Assembly (NCBI GenBank): GCA_020850325.1
Contig: JADZEW010000030.1
Location: forward strand, 1 to 64,000
Origin: Methanoregulaceae archaeon
GTDB taxonomy: Bacteria > Armatimonadota > Fimbriimonadia > Fimbriimonadales > Fimbriimonadaceae
Direction of reading: 5' to 3'
Length of the DNA stretch: 64,000 nt
In this document: positions 32,716 through 41,794 of the stretch, in pieces
Layout: each line of letters begins with the position of its first letter
How positions within the stretch are numbered: the first letter of the stretch is position 1
Notes under the pieces: generated by a model
Database searches by the model: none
Told to the model about the DNA's origin: nothing
Seen by the model: only the letters and a program-made list of their open reading frames with translations
Position numbers and translations under genes: made by a program

Positions 32716-33683
32716 ATCCTGCCGAACTTCGAACGCCTAACCTGGGGAGGAACTCCGGCATCCCGCTCGACCTCGATTGGGTCGAGTCGGTCCGGGTCAA
32801 TCGATCCGCGGTCGAGCGCCGGACAGCGACGCTTCTGGGTCGGCGAACGGTGAAGAAGCAGTGGCAAGCCGCGTGGCTGCTTCGGGCGATCGCGTGCATG
32901 GATCTGACGACCCTCGCGGGCGACGACACGGCCACGAACGTCCGTCGGCTGTGCGCGAAGGCGCGTTTTCCGGTTCGCAAGGACCTGCTCGAGGCGCTGG
33001 GCATGCCCGGCCACCACGTGGGCGCGGTGTGCGTGTACCACGAGTGGGTCTCGACCGCAGTAGAGGCTCTCGCGGGTTCGGGGATTCCGGTGGCAGCGGT
33101 TTCGGCGGGATTCCCGCACGGGCAGTCCCCCATGCGGCTGCGCCTGGCCGAGATTGAGGAGAGCGTCGCGGCGGGTGCGCAGGAGATCGATATCGTAATC
33201 ACCCGCGCCAAAGTGCTGGGCGGCGATTGGGCGGGACTGTATGACGAGGTCAAGGCGTTCCGCGAGGCGTGTGGAGAGGCCCATCTGAAGGCGATTCTTG
33301 CGACCGGCGAACTGGCGACGCTGCGGAATGTTCAAAAGGCGAGTTTGGTCGCCATGATGGCGGGGGCCGACTTCATCAAGACCTCGACCGGGAAAGAGAC
33401 GGTGAATGCGACGCTCGACTTCGGCCTGGTGATGGCTCGCGCGATCCGAGACTTCAACGACCGGACGGGCTACCGGGTGGGCTTCAAGCCGGCCGGCGGG
33501 ATTCGCGCCGCGAAGCAGTCGCTCGATTGGCTGATCCTGATGAAGGAGGAACTCGGTGACCCGTGGATGAAGCCAGACCTGTTCCGCCTCGGGGCGAGCA
33601 GCCTGCTCACCGACATCGAACGGCAGTTGGAGCACTTCGTGACGGGCCGCTACTCGGCGAACCACCGGCATCCGATGCCATAG
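32712..33683 (+). CDS. deoC: Deoxyribose-phosphate aldolase
   Basis: This 323-residue TIM-barrel aldolase cleaves 2-deoxyribose-5-phosphate to glyceraldehyde-3-phosphate and acetaldehyde. The Schiff-base lysine is in FIKTSTGKE (about 218-226), followed by VGFKPAGGIRAAK (about 256-268) with the second catalytic Lys. The N-terminal block DLTTLAGDDT is also typical. The protein belongs to the longer DeoC form (over 300 residues). The ATG overlaps the stop of the kinase gene. Confidence 0.92.
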   Translation: MNPAELRTPNLGRNSGIPLDLDWVESVRVNRSAVERRTATLLGRRTVKKQWQAAWLLRAIACMDLTTLAGDDTATNVRRLCAKARFPVRKDLLEALGMPGHHVGAVCVYHEWVSTAVEALAGSGIPVAAVSAGFPHGQSPMRLRLAEIEESVAAGAQEIDIVITRAKVLGGDWAGLYDEVKAFREACGEAHLKAILATGELATLRNVQKASLVAMMAGADFIKTSTGKETVNATLDFGLVMARAIRDFNDRTGYRVGFKPAGGIRAAKQSLDWLILMKEELGDPWMKPDLFRLGASSLLTDIERQLEHFVTGRYSANHRHPMP

Positions 33684-33689
33684 GTTACG

Positions 33690-34292
33690 TCATGCGGCGA
33701 ACGGCAGCTGAAGCAGATGTTTCTTCACCGTCTGAACCGAGTAGGATTTTTGCACTCGGAACCGATGCAGAGCAAGCCCTGCCTCGTTGCAGGCGTCGTC
33801 CAGTAGTTGGTCTCGCTTTTGCCGATCCCCTCGTTGATGGGATTGATCATCCAGCTCCACAGCGAAGAGCACTGCACAGTCAGACCTTCTGCACACAACG
33901 TAGTCGAAGTGCTTCGCCGAAATCGTATTGAACCCGGTCCACCATGCGCTGTCTGAAGGTGCACCCACAGTTAGTACGTCGCCAACACGCACCTTCACAA
34001 AGACTCGATAGTCCGCTCCCAAAGCGGCCTCCAGAACCCAAAGAAAGGTGAGTTCAGCATCGCTCACGAGCCCTGGCCTTCGGCAATAGCGGTAGGTGCG
34101 TCCGCTGGTACTGAGCGGTTGGGACAGTCCCGAAGCCTGTGGACCCAGCCCGTAGTCGGGCAAAGGTGGCAAGTTCCAGTGAAGACTCGCTTCACGCAGC
34201 TGTGCCCTCTTTCTGAGGCGGTCATGCCTTCCTGCGTACGAGAAGAGCAGAACCAGAGCGATAGCCAGAACTAAGAATCCAACCAAATCCAC
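33690..34292 (-). CDS. DUF2726-domain membrane-anchored protein
   Basis: About 200 residues with one N-terminal membrane helix (IVDLVGFLVLAIALVLLFSY). A DUF2726-type domain follows, with the segment FAVELDDQSHQRGDRQKRDQLLDDAC near the C-terminus, part of the restriction-endonuclease-like superfamily. No ATG starts this frame; GTG 34292 just before the helix is the best guess, and the frame stays open upstream. The region 33690-34380 is lower in GC than its neighbours. The gene lies between deoC and mutS on the minus strand. Its function is unknown. Confidence 0.55.
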   Translation of the reverse strand: MDLVGFLVLAIALVLLFSYAGRHDRLRKRAQLREASLHWNLPPLPDYGLGPQASGLSQPLSTSGRTYRYCRRPGLVSDAELTFLWVLEAALGADYRVFVKVRVGDVLTVGAPSDSAWWTGFNTISAKHFDYVVCRRSDCAVLFAVELDDQSHQRGDRQKRDQLLDDACNEAGLALHRFRVQKSYSVQTVKKHLLQLPFAA

Positions 34293-34381
34293 AATGTATG
34301 CTTGGTTCCACGTTGTTGTCCAAAGATACCTATGACGTAGGATGAGGTCTACTAAACTCGCCTGGCATAGTAGAGACTGAT

Positions 34382-36940
34382 CTACAACTCTTTCTTCCAA
34401 GAATCCAGCAGCTGCAGCGCCTGCAGCGGCGTCAGCGCGTTCACATCCAGATCCCGCAGGTGACGCTCCACCGCCGATTCCTCCGCCTCGAACAGCGTCA
34501 ACTGATACTTCGCCGTCGCGGTCGGCGTGGGTGCATGAGGGCGCTGTTCCAGTTCGCCCAAAATCTCTTCCGCGCGACGCAAAACGGAACCCGGCACCCC
34601 CGCCATCCGAGCGACGTGGACGCCGTAGCTCCGGTCGGTGCCGCCCGGCAAGACTCGGTGAGTCCACACAATCTGGTCTCCGAACTCGTCGACGCTGACC
34701 CGGTAGTTCGCCACCGTCGGCAAGTGCTCGGCCATGGCATTGAGCTGATGATAGTGGGTCGCGAACATGGTCTTCGCGCCGATCATCGCCAGGTGTTCGA
34801 TCATCGCCCACGCGATCGCAAGGCCGTCGTAGGTGCTGGTTCCACGGCCGACTTCGTCCAGCACCACCAGGCTGCGCGGGGAGGCGTGGTTCAAGATGTT
34901 CGCGCTCTCGACCATCTCGACCATAAACGTGCTCTGTCCTAGCGCCAGTTCGTCCTTGGCTCCCATCCGGGCGAAGATTCGGTCGCACAGCCCTAGGCGC
35001 ACCCGCTTCGCCGGAACAAACGAGCCGACCTGAGCGAGCAGCACGATGAGCGCCGACTGCCGCAGGTAAGTGGACTTGCCCGCCATGTTGGGGCCGGTGA
35101 GGATGATGCAGCGTCGCCCTCCTTCGGGCTCGAGCGCGAGGTCATTCGGTACGAAGTTCGGAGATGACGCCTCGACCACCGGATGTCTCCCGGCCTCGAT
35201 GTCCAGCACATCTTCGCTCACAAATTCCGGCCTTACGTATCCCCGGGTGGCCGCGACCTCGGCGAGGTTGCCCAGCACGTCGAGTTCGGCAAGGGCGCGC
35301 GCGGTCTTTAGCAACGATGCTGTTTGCTCGGCCACGCGCTGCCGCAAGCGCAAGAAGAGGTCCTGCTCGAGGGCAACTGCCTTCTCCTCTGCTCCAAGCA
35401 CCTGTGACTCCCGCTCCTTCAGCTCGGCGGTGATGTACCGCTCGGCGTTGGCGGTGGTCTGCTTGCGGATGTAGTCCTCGGGCACCTTCTCGATGTGGAC
35501 TTTCGAGACTTCGAGGTAGTAGCCAAAGACCGCGTTGAATCCGACTTTGAGCGTGTTGATCCCGGTGCGCTCGCGCTCCCGGGCCTCAAGCTGGGCGATG
35601 TACGTCTTCCCATTCTTCGAGAGATCGCGCAGGGTGTCGAGTTCGAGGTCGTGACCGGGTTGGATGACGCCGCCCTCGCGCAGGGTCATCGGGGGATCCT
35701 TGACGAGGGCGCGATCGAGCAACAGCGCAAGCTCGGTGTGGTCGCCCAACTGCTCGCGAAGCTCCTGGATTCGCCCAAGCCCGAGCTTCCTGAGCGGGTC
35801 TCCCAGCTTGGGCAAGGCTTGAAGCGATACTCGCAGGGCGGCCAGATCGCGCGGCCCGGCGATGCCGGTCGCCACTCGCGACGTCAGCCGCTCGATATCG
35901 CCCACGACCTTTAGGCCGTCACGAAGGTCCCCGCGGGCCAGCGCCTGTGAGACCATGAGCTCCACTGCGCCCAGACGGGCATCGATTTGGCCGCGATCGA
36001 GCAGCGGCTGATCCAGCCACTTACGTAGCAGTCGGGCCCCCATCGAGGTGACGGTCTGATCGAGGACCGACAGCAGCGTGTGCCGTCGCGAGCCGTCGGC
36101 GAGATTGGCCGTGATCTCCAGCGACCGGCGGGTTGCCGCGTCGAGCCTCATGAACCCATCGACCGAGTAGCTCGTCAGCGAGTCGACGTGGGCCAGCGAG
36201 AGGCGGTTCTGCTCGGCGTAAGACAGGATCATCGAGGCGGCAATCGTCGCGGTTGGCTGATCTTCAAGGCCGAAGCCCTGCAGGTTCTTGACGTCGAACT
36301 GCTCGAGGAGCTTGCGGGCGGCGCGATCTGCCGACAGCATGGGCCGATCCGTCACCGAAGACCCGAGCCCGCTCCGCGCCGCCTCGCCGAATCCTTCGGC
36401 CTTGGGCCCCACCAGCAACTCCGTCGGACGAAGGCGGGCGAGTTCCTGCAGCAGCCGTTCCTCCAGTTGATCGCCCGCAATCTCCGTGACGAGGAACTCG
36501 CCGGTGCTGGGCTCGAGTACGGCGAGACCAGCCCGGCCGTCTTGGACACAAATCGCGGCGAGGAAGTTGTTCTGCGCGGCGTCGAGCATCGCGTCTTCAA
36601 GCACGGTGCCGGGGGTGAGCACGCGGGTTACGCCGCGCTTGACGAGGCCCTTCGCTTCCTTCGGGTTCTCGAGTTGGTCGCAAAGCGCAACCTTCAGCCC
36701 CTGCTGCACGAGTCGCGCAAGGTACTTTTCGACCGAGTGATACGGCACGCCCGCCATAGGGATGCGTCCGTTCGGGCCATCCTCCCTACCGGTGAGGGTG
36801 ATCTCCAGCGCATTCGCCGCGCTCACGGCGTCGTCGCCATAGAACTCGTAGAAGTCGCCGACCCGCATCGCCAGCAACACGCCGGGATGCTCTTCCTTCG
36901 ATCGGAAGTATTGTTGGAGCATCGGCGTGTGCGCCTTCAC
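34382..36940 (-). CDS. mutS: DNA mismatch repair ATPase MutS
   Basis: This 852-residue protein has the mismatch-binding Phe-x-Glu motif in GDFYEFYGDD (about 28-37), connector and lever domains, Walker A GPNMAGKST (about 608-616), Walker B VVLDEVGRGTSTYDG (about 681-695) and the C-terminal helix-turn-helix. Full length for MutS1. The start is GTG 36940, preceded by TACAAT ending 6 nt upstream and no Shine-Dalgarno, so a leaderless GTG start is likely. It is divergent from hisG. Confidence 0.95.
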   Translation of the reverse strand: MKAHTPMLQQYFRSKEEHPGVLLAMRVGDFYEFYGDDAVSAANALEITLTGREDGPNGRIPMAGVPYHSVEKYLARLVQQGLKVALCDQLENPKEAKGLVKRGVTRVLTPGTVLEDAMLDAAQNNFLAAICVQDGRAGLAVLEPSTGEFLVTEIAGDQLEERLLQELARLRPTELLVGPKAEGFGEAARSGLGSSVTDRPMLSADRAARKLLEQFDVKNLQGFGLEDQPTATIAASMILSYAEQNRLSLAHVDSLTSYSVDGFMRLDAATRRSLEITANLADGSRRHTLLSVLDQTVTSMGARLLRKWLDQPLLDRGQIDARLGAVELMVSQALARGDLRDGLKVVGDIERLTSRVATGIAGPRDLAALRVSLQALPKLGDPLRKLGLGRIQELREQLGDHTELALLLDRALVKDPPMTLREGGVIQPGHDLELDTLRDLSKNGKTYIAQLEARERERTGINTLKVGFNAVFGYYLEVSKVHIEKVPEDYIRKQTTANAERYITAELKERESQVLGAEEKAVALEQDLFLRLRQRVAEQTASLLKTARALAELDVLGNLAEVAATRGYVRPEFVSEDVLDIEAGRHPVVEASSPNFVPNDLALEPEGGRRCIILTGPNMAGKSTYLRQSALIVLLAQVGSFVPAKRVRLGLCDRIFARMGAKDELALGQSTFMVEMVESANILNHASPRSLVVLDEVGRGTSTYDGLAIAWAMIEHLAMIGAKTMFATHYHQLNAMAEHLPTVANYRVSVDEFGDQIVWTHRVLPGGTDRSYGVHVARMAGVPGSVLRRAEEILGELEQRPHAPTPTATAKYQLTLFEAEESAVERHLRDLDVNALTPLQALQLLDSWKKEL

Positions 36941-37015
36941 GCAGGGATTGTATCCGCGCCCCGCTCGTCACCACAGACAAACGCTCCGCACGGCAACCTC
37001 GTAGAATCTCTCTTG

Positions 37016-37885
37016 GTGAAACTCAGACTCGGATTGCCCAAGGGAAGCCTGCAGGAGGCGACATTTTCTCTGTTCGAAAAGGCGGGATACCGGTTTAAGA
37101 CGACCTCGCGCTCGTACGAGCCGGTCGTCAACGACCCCGAACTCGAGCCCGTGCTCCTGCGTCCGCAGGAGATTCCCCAGTTCGTGGCCGAGGGTGTGCT
37201 CGACGCCGGACTCACCGGCCACGATTGGGTGACGGACTGCGGCGTCGATATCCACGAAGTCTGTGAACTGCGCTACTCCAAGCTGACCAACAACCCCATC
37301 CGCATCGTGCTCGCAGTCCACCAAGATTCGCCGGTCCAGTCCGCCGCGGACTTGGCGGGGAAGCGGGTGGCGACCGAATACGTGCGGCTGACCCAGCGCT
37401 ACCTTGCCCAGCACAGGGTGGAAGCCGATGTCGAGTTCAGCTGGGGCGCATGCGAGGTCAAGGTCCCCGGGTTGGTGGACGCGATTGTAGTGAACACCGA
37501 GACCGGCTCGTCGCTACGCGCACACAACCTGCGGATTGTCGATACGCTGCTCACCTCTACCACGCGGCTCATTGCCAACCACTCGGCCATGGCCGACGAT
37601 TGGAAGCGCAACAAGCTGGAAGCGATGGAGATTCTGCTGACCGGGGCGATGAACGCCTCGCGGCTCGTCGGCCTCAAGATGAACCTGCCGCGCGATCGCC
37701 AGGCGGAAATTCTCGGCTTGCTTCCTTCGCTGAAGAACCCGACGCTTTCGCCCCTCACCGACGAAGCGTGGATTGCCGCCGAAGTGATCCTCGACGAAGT
37801 TCAGGTTCGAGACTTGATTCCGCAGCTGAAGCGCGCGGGCGCGACAGGGCTGGTGGAGTATCCGCTCAATAAGGTCGTGTATTAG
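37016..37885 (+). CDS. hisG: ATP phosphoribosyltransferase, long form
   Basis: This 289-residue protein catalyses the first step of histidine synthesis. It has the opening LRLGLPKGSLQEAT (about 3-16), the PRPP-region DAIVVNTETGSSLRAHNL (about 154-171) and a C-terminal regulatory domain (about 210-289), so it is the long, histidine-sensitive form that does not need HisZ. The start was set at GTG 37016; TAGAAT lies 8 nt upstream, and the in-frame sequence further up is antisense to mutS. No other his gene is adjacent. Confidence 0.9.
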   Translation: MKLRLGLPKGSLQEATFSLFEKAGYRFKTTSRSYEPVVNDPELEPVLLRPQEIPQFVAEGVLDAGLTGHDWVTDCGVDIHEVCELRYSKLTNNPIRIVLAVHQDSPVQSAADLAGKRVATEYVRLTQRYLAQHRVEADVEFSWGACEVKVPGLVDAIVVNTETGSSLRAHNLRIVDTLLTSTTRLIANHSAMADDWKRNKLEAMEILLTGAMNASRLVGLKMNLPRDRQAEILGLLPSLKNPTLSPLTDEAWIAAEVILDEVQVRDLIPQLKRAGATGLVEYPLNKVVY

Positions 37886-37914
37886 TTCGGGTTCGTTCGG
37901 GTGAGTTCGGGTTG
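37885..37914. repeat. Three-copy 10-bp tandem repeat after hisG
   Basis: GTTCGGGT recurs with a 10-bp period at 37885, 37895 and 37905, overlapping the last base of the hisG stop codon. The remainder of 37886-38138 is non-coding and has no clear promoter apart from the Shine-Dalgarno of the next gene. Confidence 0.6.
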
Positions 37915-38138
37915 GCTCGTCCGGGAAAGCCACGAGGCGCGCGGGGGCCGTTGTACCGCGCATTCCGTGGGATTGTCTGGGTTGTTCGCGTAGGCGCAAT
38001 CGAACCGCGCCATTCCACCGTGACTCTAGGCATGTTCTGAGCGTCCTAGTAGGGGAAGCGTGGACAAACAAGTAGATTCCCAGCTAAAATGCTGGAGGTC
38101 TGCGGCGCTTCGGCGAACGCTACGGAGGATACTTTCGG

Positions 38139-39698
38139 ATGATGCGGATGACGCGATTGGTCGCACTCGGATGGGCGGCAGTGGCTATGACGGCTTCGGC
38201 CTTTGCCCAAATCAATGGCCCTACCCCGCTGGCTTGGCGATGGTCGAGTTCGACCACCGTGATGCCCTCGGGTTCACCCACGATTGACGGCGACAACGTG
38301 TATGTCGGTGTCGGCGGACGCGTGTTCTGCGTCGATCGCTTGACCGGCAACAAGAAGTGGCAGCATCCGCTCATCGAGCCGATCGACGGTAACTTCGTCG
38401 GTTCGCCGATTCGCCACGGTGCGCTGCTCATCGCTGCAGGATCGAACAAAACGATCTATGCGATGGACCCCGCCACGGGTGAGCGCGCTTGGGTTTATGA
38501 CGCCCCGGGTGCGATCATCACCACTCCCGTGGTCGCTGGCAAATTCCTCGTGTTCAACGTCGACGGCAACCGTCTGATGGCAGTCGATGCCGAAACCGGA
38601 GTCGCTGCGTGGGAGAATCCCGAGCGAATCTTCGACGGCATTCAGGGTGGACTCGTCGCCTCGGGCGGCGATGTGTTCTTCTACACGCGGGGCCGCGCGA
38701 TGTACTCGATGAAGGTCTCGACCCGAAAGTCCACGCGGCTTGCCAAGTTCCAGAATCTCAGCCCTGACGCCACGCCCAATCTCGTCGGCGAGACGGTTTA
38801 TGCGGCCTCCGGCAACTTTGTGATCGCGATGAACGCCGCCACTGGCACACCGCTTTGGCAGTCGTCCTTGCCCTATTCGCTGATCCTTGGGCCGGGCGCT
38901 TCGCGAGGTGGGGTGGTCGTCTCGACCTCCGACAACAAGTTGGTGATCCTGGATTCCAACGGACAGCTTCGTCAGTCGCGGGTGAAGGATGCGAATGGAC
39001 GCGAGCGTAGCGTTCCGATGGCCATCGACCTCGGATCGCGCGCGATTGCCTCGCCCACGATTCTTGGAGACTTTGCCGCGGTGGTGACCGCCAACGGGGC
39101 GATCAACCTCGTGGACCTTGTAAAGGGTGAGCTCGCCTGGTCGTTCACGATTCGGCCGCTTGTTGCAGGTCTCAAGGATTCCGCAGGTAAGGACGTCGTC
39201 TCGATTCCTGCCGTGTCCTCACCGGTTGCGGTCGGAAACACGATGCTGGTCCTCGCCGCCGACGGCAGCATGCTCGCGTTCGACCGCGATCAAGGCGTCG
39301 ACCTCACCGGTCCCTCGGTGCAGCTCATTTTCCCCTCCCAAGGGGCTCAGGTCGGTACGCGAAAGGGACCGCTTGACGCGTTCTTCCTGATTTCGGATGA
39401 CACCTCGGGCATCAATGACAAGTCGATGAAGGTGACCTTAGACGGTAAGCCGATCGACTTCACGTTCGGCCGTGACGGCTACTTGATCCTCCGCTTTGGC
39501 CAAGGCCTTAAGAACGGCGTCCTTCGCGACGGTCGCAGAGTCATCGAGATTTCAGTCTCCGATTGGATGGGCAATGTTACGACCAGCACGTTCAGCTACA
39601 TGGTCGACAACGATCTGGCCCCGCTCCCGCGCCCCGGCAACACGCCGCCGGCTACGGGTCAGGGTGGCGGCGGCGGCGGCGGACGGATCGGCAACTAG
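38139..39698 (+). CDS. Secreted PQQ-like beta-propeller protein
   Basis: This 519-residue protein has a signal peptide (about 1-23, ending AFA), then PQQ/BamB-like repeats with the pattern VYV..GRVFCVDRLTGNKKW and IYAMDPATGERAWVY (about 50-380). A C-terminal beta-sandwich-like segment (about 390-490) and a Gly-rich tail (GQGGGGGGG) follow. It probably acts outside the cytoplasm as a scaffold or binding protein; a BamB role is possible but the extra domain argues against it. It has a GGAGG Shine-Dalgarno 10 nt before the ATG, unlike many neighbours. dprA follows after 3 bp. Confidence 0.75.
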   Translation: MMRMTRLVALGWAAVAMTASAFAQINGPTPLAWRWSSSTTVMPSGSPTIDGDNVYVGVGGRVFCVDRLTGNKKWQHPLIEPIDGNFVGSPIRHGALLIAAGSNKTIYAMDPATGERAWVYDAPGAIITTPVVAGKFLVFNVDGNRLMAVDAETGVAAWENPERIFDGIQGGLVASGGDVFFYTRGRAMYSMKVSTRKSTRLAKFQNLSPDATPNLVGETVYAASGNFVIAMNAATGTPLWQSSLPYSLILGPGASRGGVVVSTSDNKLVILDSNGQLRQSRVKDANGRERSVPMAIDLGSRAIASPTILGDFAAVVTANGAINLVDLVKGELAWSFTIRPLVAGLKDSAGKDVVSIPAVSSPVAVGNTMLVLAADGSMLAFDRDQGVDLTGPSVQLIFPSQGAQVGTRKGPLDAFFLISDDTSGINDKSMKVTLDGKPIDFTFGRDGYLILRFGQGLKNGVLRDGRRVIEISVSDWMGNVTTSTFSYMVDNDLAPLPRPGNTPPATGQGGGGGGGRIGN

Positions 39699-39701
39699 CC
39701 C

Positions 39702-40757
39702 GTGTCTCCTGAGTTCTGGCATCGACTCTTAGCGATCGAACTCAGCCCAAAGAAGTGCCGAGAGCTCCTTGCGGGCCTCGGCACTTTTGCTGTTTCTGAC
39801 CAGGAGGCGGAGGCTCACATCCTCAACCATCCGGCGATGAGCGCCGCAGATCGAATGCGGTTTGCTTCCGTCGACCTCGCCGAGTTTCGAGCCCTCTCCG
39901 CGAAGGGGCTCTCGGTGCTTACTCAATCGGACTACTCGACTCCTTTGCGCGAGTCGGGGTTGACGCCACCCGCGCTATTCGCAATGGGCGACGCGGGCAT
40001 TCTGCACCGGTCGACCGTCGCCGTGGTGGGCACCCGTAACGCATCGACCTACGGCAAGGCGGTCGCCCAGAAGTTTGGCGAACGACTCGCCGAGGCAGGT
40101 GTAACCGTGGTTTCGGGTGGAGCGCTCGGGATCGATGCCGCCGCCCACAAAGGGGCGTTGCGCGCTGGCGGAGCAACGTGCGCGGTGTTGATCACGGGAC
40201 TCGATAAGGTCTATCCGCGCGAGCACGCCGGGCTGTTCCGTCAGATCGTGGATGATGGCGGGTGCCTCATCAGCCAGTTTGCGGTGGGGACCAAGTCGGC
40301 GTGGGAGCATCGTCCGCTGCTTCGCAACCACACCGTGGCTGCGCTTTCAGAAGCTGTCGTCGTGGTTGAGGCCCCGTTCAAGAGCGGTTCGTTGTACACG
40401 GCGATGGCGGCCAATGAGCTGGGTAGGCCGGTGTTCGTGGTTCCGGCGAACGTGGACAACGCCAATTTTCGGGGCAGCCACCAACTGATCCGCGACGGCG
40501 CGACGCTGGTCGATCACCCGAATCAGGTGCTCGAAGCGATGGGGATTTCGGTTCCCGCACGCGAAGAAATGGCAGCGGGCCCGCAGAACGATACGCAGCG
40601 GCGAATCCTCGCTACCCTGAGCGTTCAGCCGCTTGCACCCGAAAGAATAGTCGAGCAGACCGGATTGCCAACCGCCGACGTACTCGCCGAGTTGACCATG
40701 CTGGAGCTAGAAGGGAGAGTGATCCGAGATACGGGAGGTTTTGCACTAAGACCATGA
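39702..40757 (+). CDS. dprA: DNA processing protein DprA
   Basis: This 351-residue protein has a SAM-like N-terminus, the extended Rossmann fold with VAVVGTRNASTYG (about 105-117), the signature VSGGALGIDAAAHKGAL (about 138-154) and a C-terminal winged helix (about 290-345). DprA loads RecA onto incoming single-stranded DNA in natural transformation. It starts with GTG, and nagA overlaps its stop (ATGA). No other competence gene is in the window. Confidence 0.92.
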   Translation: MSPEFWHRLLAIELSPKKCRELLAGLGTFAVSDQEAEAHILNHPAMSAADRMRFASVDLAEFRALSAKGLSVLTQSDYSTPLRESGLTPPALFAMGDAGILHRSTVAVVGTRNASTYGKAVAQKFGERLAEAGVTVVSGGALGIDAAAHKGALRAGGATCAVLITGLDKVYPREHAGLFRQIVDDGGCLISQFAVGTKSAWEHRPLLRNHTVAALSEAVVVVEAPFKSGSLYTAMAANELGRPVFVVPANVDNANFRGSHQLIRDGATLVDHPNQVLEAMGISVPAREEMAAGPQNDTQRRILATLSVQPLAPERIVEQTGLPTADVLAELTMLELEGRVIRDTGGFALRP

Positions 40758-41794
40758 TGGGACGCTATCGCTTCTTTGGAGAGCAGGGATACGGAGTCTA
40801 CGAAGTCTCGCTTGACGAGGGCTTTTCGGCCGAGCGAGTGGACAAGTCGTCGGATCGGCTGCTGGTGCCGGGCTTCGTCGATCTGCACTTCCACGGGGCG
40901 TACGGCCTCGATTTCATGACCTCGACGACTCACGACTTGCTTTTTCTGGCGGGCAAGCTTGAGCGCGAGGGTTACGAGGCGGTGCTGCCGACCACGGTCG
41001 CGGCCAGCCTCGATGAAGTACTCATCGCGATCGGCCAGCTGCCCGATCACCCGATGTTCCCCGGGTTCCACTTGGAAGGGCCGTTCATCAGCCCTGAGTA
41101 CCCCGGAGCGCAGCCACCCGCCGCCATCATCACTCCGTCGGTTGGCCCCTCACTTTGGGATGAGGTGTTCGACCACCCCCGGCTTAGGGTCGTCACCCTG
41201 GCGGCGGAGTACCCCCATGCGCTGCCGCTTGCGACGCGGCTCATGGCCCGAGGCGTTATCGTCAGTCAAGGACATACGGCGGCAACGTTCACCGAAGCCC
41301 GCGGGGGATTCCAGTGCGGAGCGTTCCATGCCACGCATCTATTCAACGCCATGCGTCCGTTTCATCACCGCGAGCCCGGCATTGTCGGGTATGCGCTCGT
41401 AACCGAGGGTATGAGCGTTGAAGTCATTTACGACCGCCAGCACGTTTCGACGGATGCGATGCGCCTCGTGGTTCGGTGTAAGAACCCGGATGAAATCCTG
41501 GCGGTTTCCGACAGCTCGGCGGCGACGCGACTGCCGGATGGTAGCCGGGTGCGGATGTGGGGGCAAGATGCGGTCGTGGAAGGGAAGGCGGTTCGACTGG
41601 CCGATGGGACCTTGGCGGGAAGCACGATCACCCTGCGCGATGCGTTTAAGAATCTCGCCCAAGACTTCGGCGAGGAGCTGGCGATTCGGGCTTGTTGCCT
41701 CAACCCCCGACGGGCCCTAAAAATGGGCCCGCCAAAGAAGTACATCGAGTTTGACGAGGCATTTAACCTCGTCCAGGTGCATCAGGCCACCTGA
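40754..41794 (+). CDS. nagA: N-acetylglucosamine-6-phosphate deacetylase
   Basis: This 346-residue amidohydrolase has the metal and substrate motifs VPGFVDLHFHG (about 38-48), FHLEGPFISPEYPGA (about 104-118), SQGHTAATF (about 172-180) and HATHLFNAM (about 194-202). It releases acetate from GlcNAc-6-phosphate in amino-sugar recycling. The catalytic Asp is in AVSDSSAA (about 251-258). It overlaps dprA at its start and overlaps the convergent saccharopine-dehydrogenase-like gene by 13 bp at its end. Confidence 0.88.
   Translation: MMGRYRFFGEQGYGVYEVSLDEGFSAERVDKSSDRLLVPGFVDLHFHGAYGLDFMTSTTHDLLFLAGKLEREGYEAVLPTTVAASLDEVLIAIGQLPDHPMFPGFHLEGPFISPEYPGAQPPAAIITPSVGPSLWDEVFDHPRLRVVTLAAEYPHALPLATRLMARGVIVSQGHTAATFTEARGGFQCGAFHATHLFNAMRPFHHREPGIVGYALVTEGMSVEVIYDRQHVSTDAMRLVVRCKNPDEILAVSDSSAATRLPDGSRVRMWGQDAVVEGKAVRLADGTLAGSTITLRDAFKNLAQDFGEELAIRACCLNPRRALKMGPPKKYIEFDEAFNLVQVHQAT

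Noticed and set aside
34293-34988. Longer DUF2726 protein reaching into mutS
   Set aside because: The frame is open, but the sequence inside mutS is antisense-like; only the part after about 34380 looks like a real protein.
36080-37015. N-terminal extension of HisG
   Set aside because: It is antisense to mutS; the HisG family sequence starts at GTG 37016 with a -10-like hexamer just before it.
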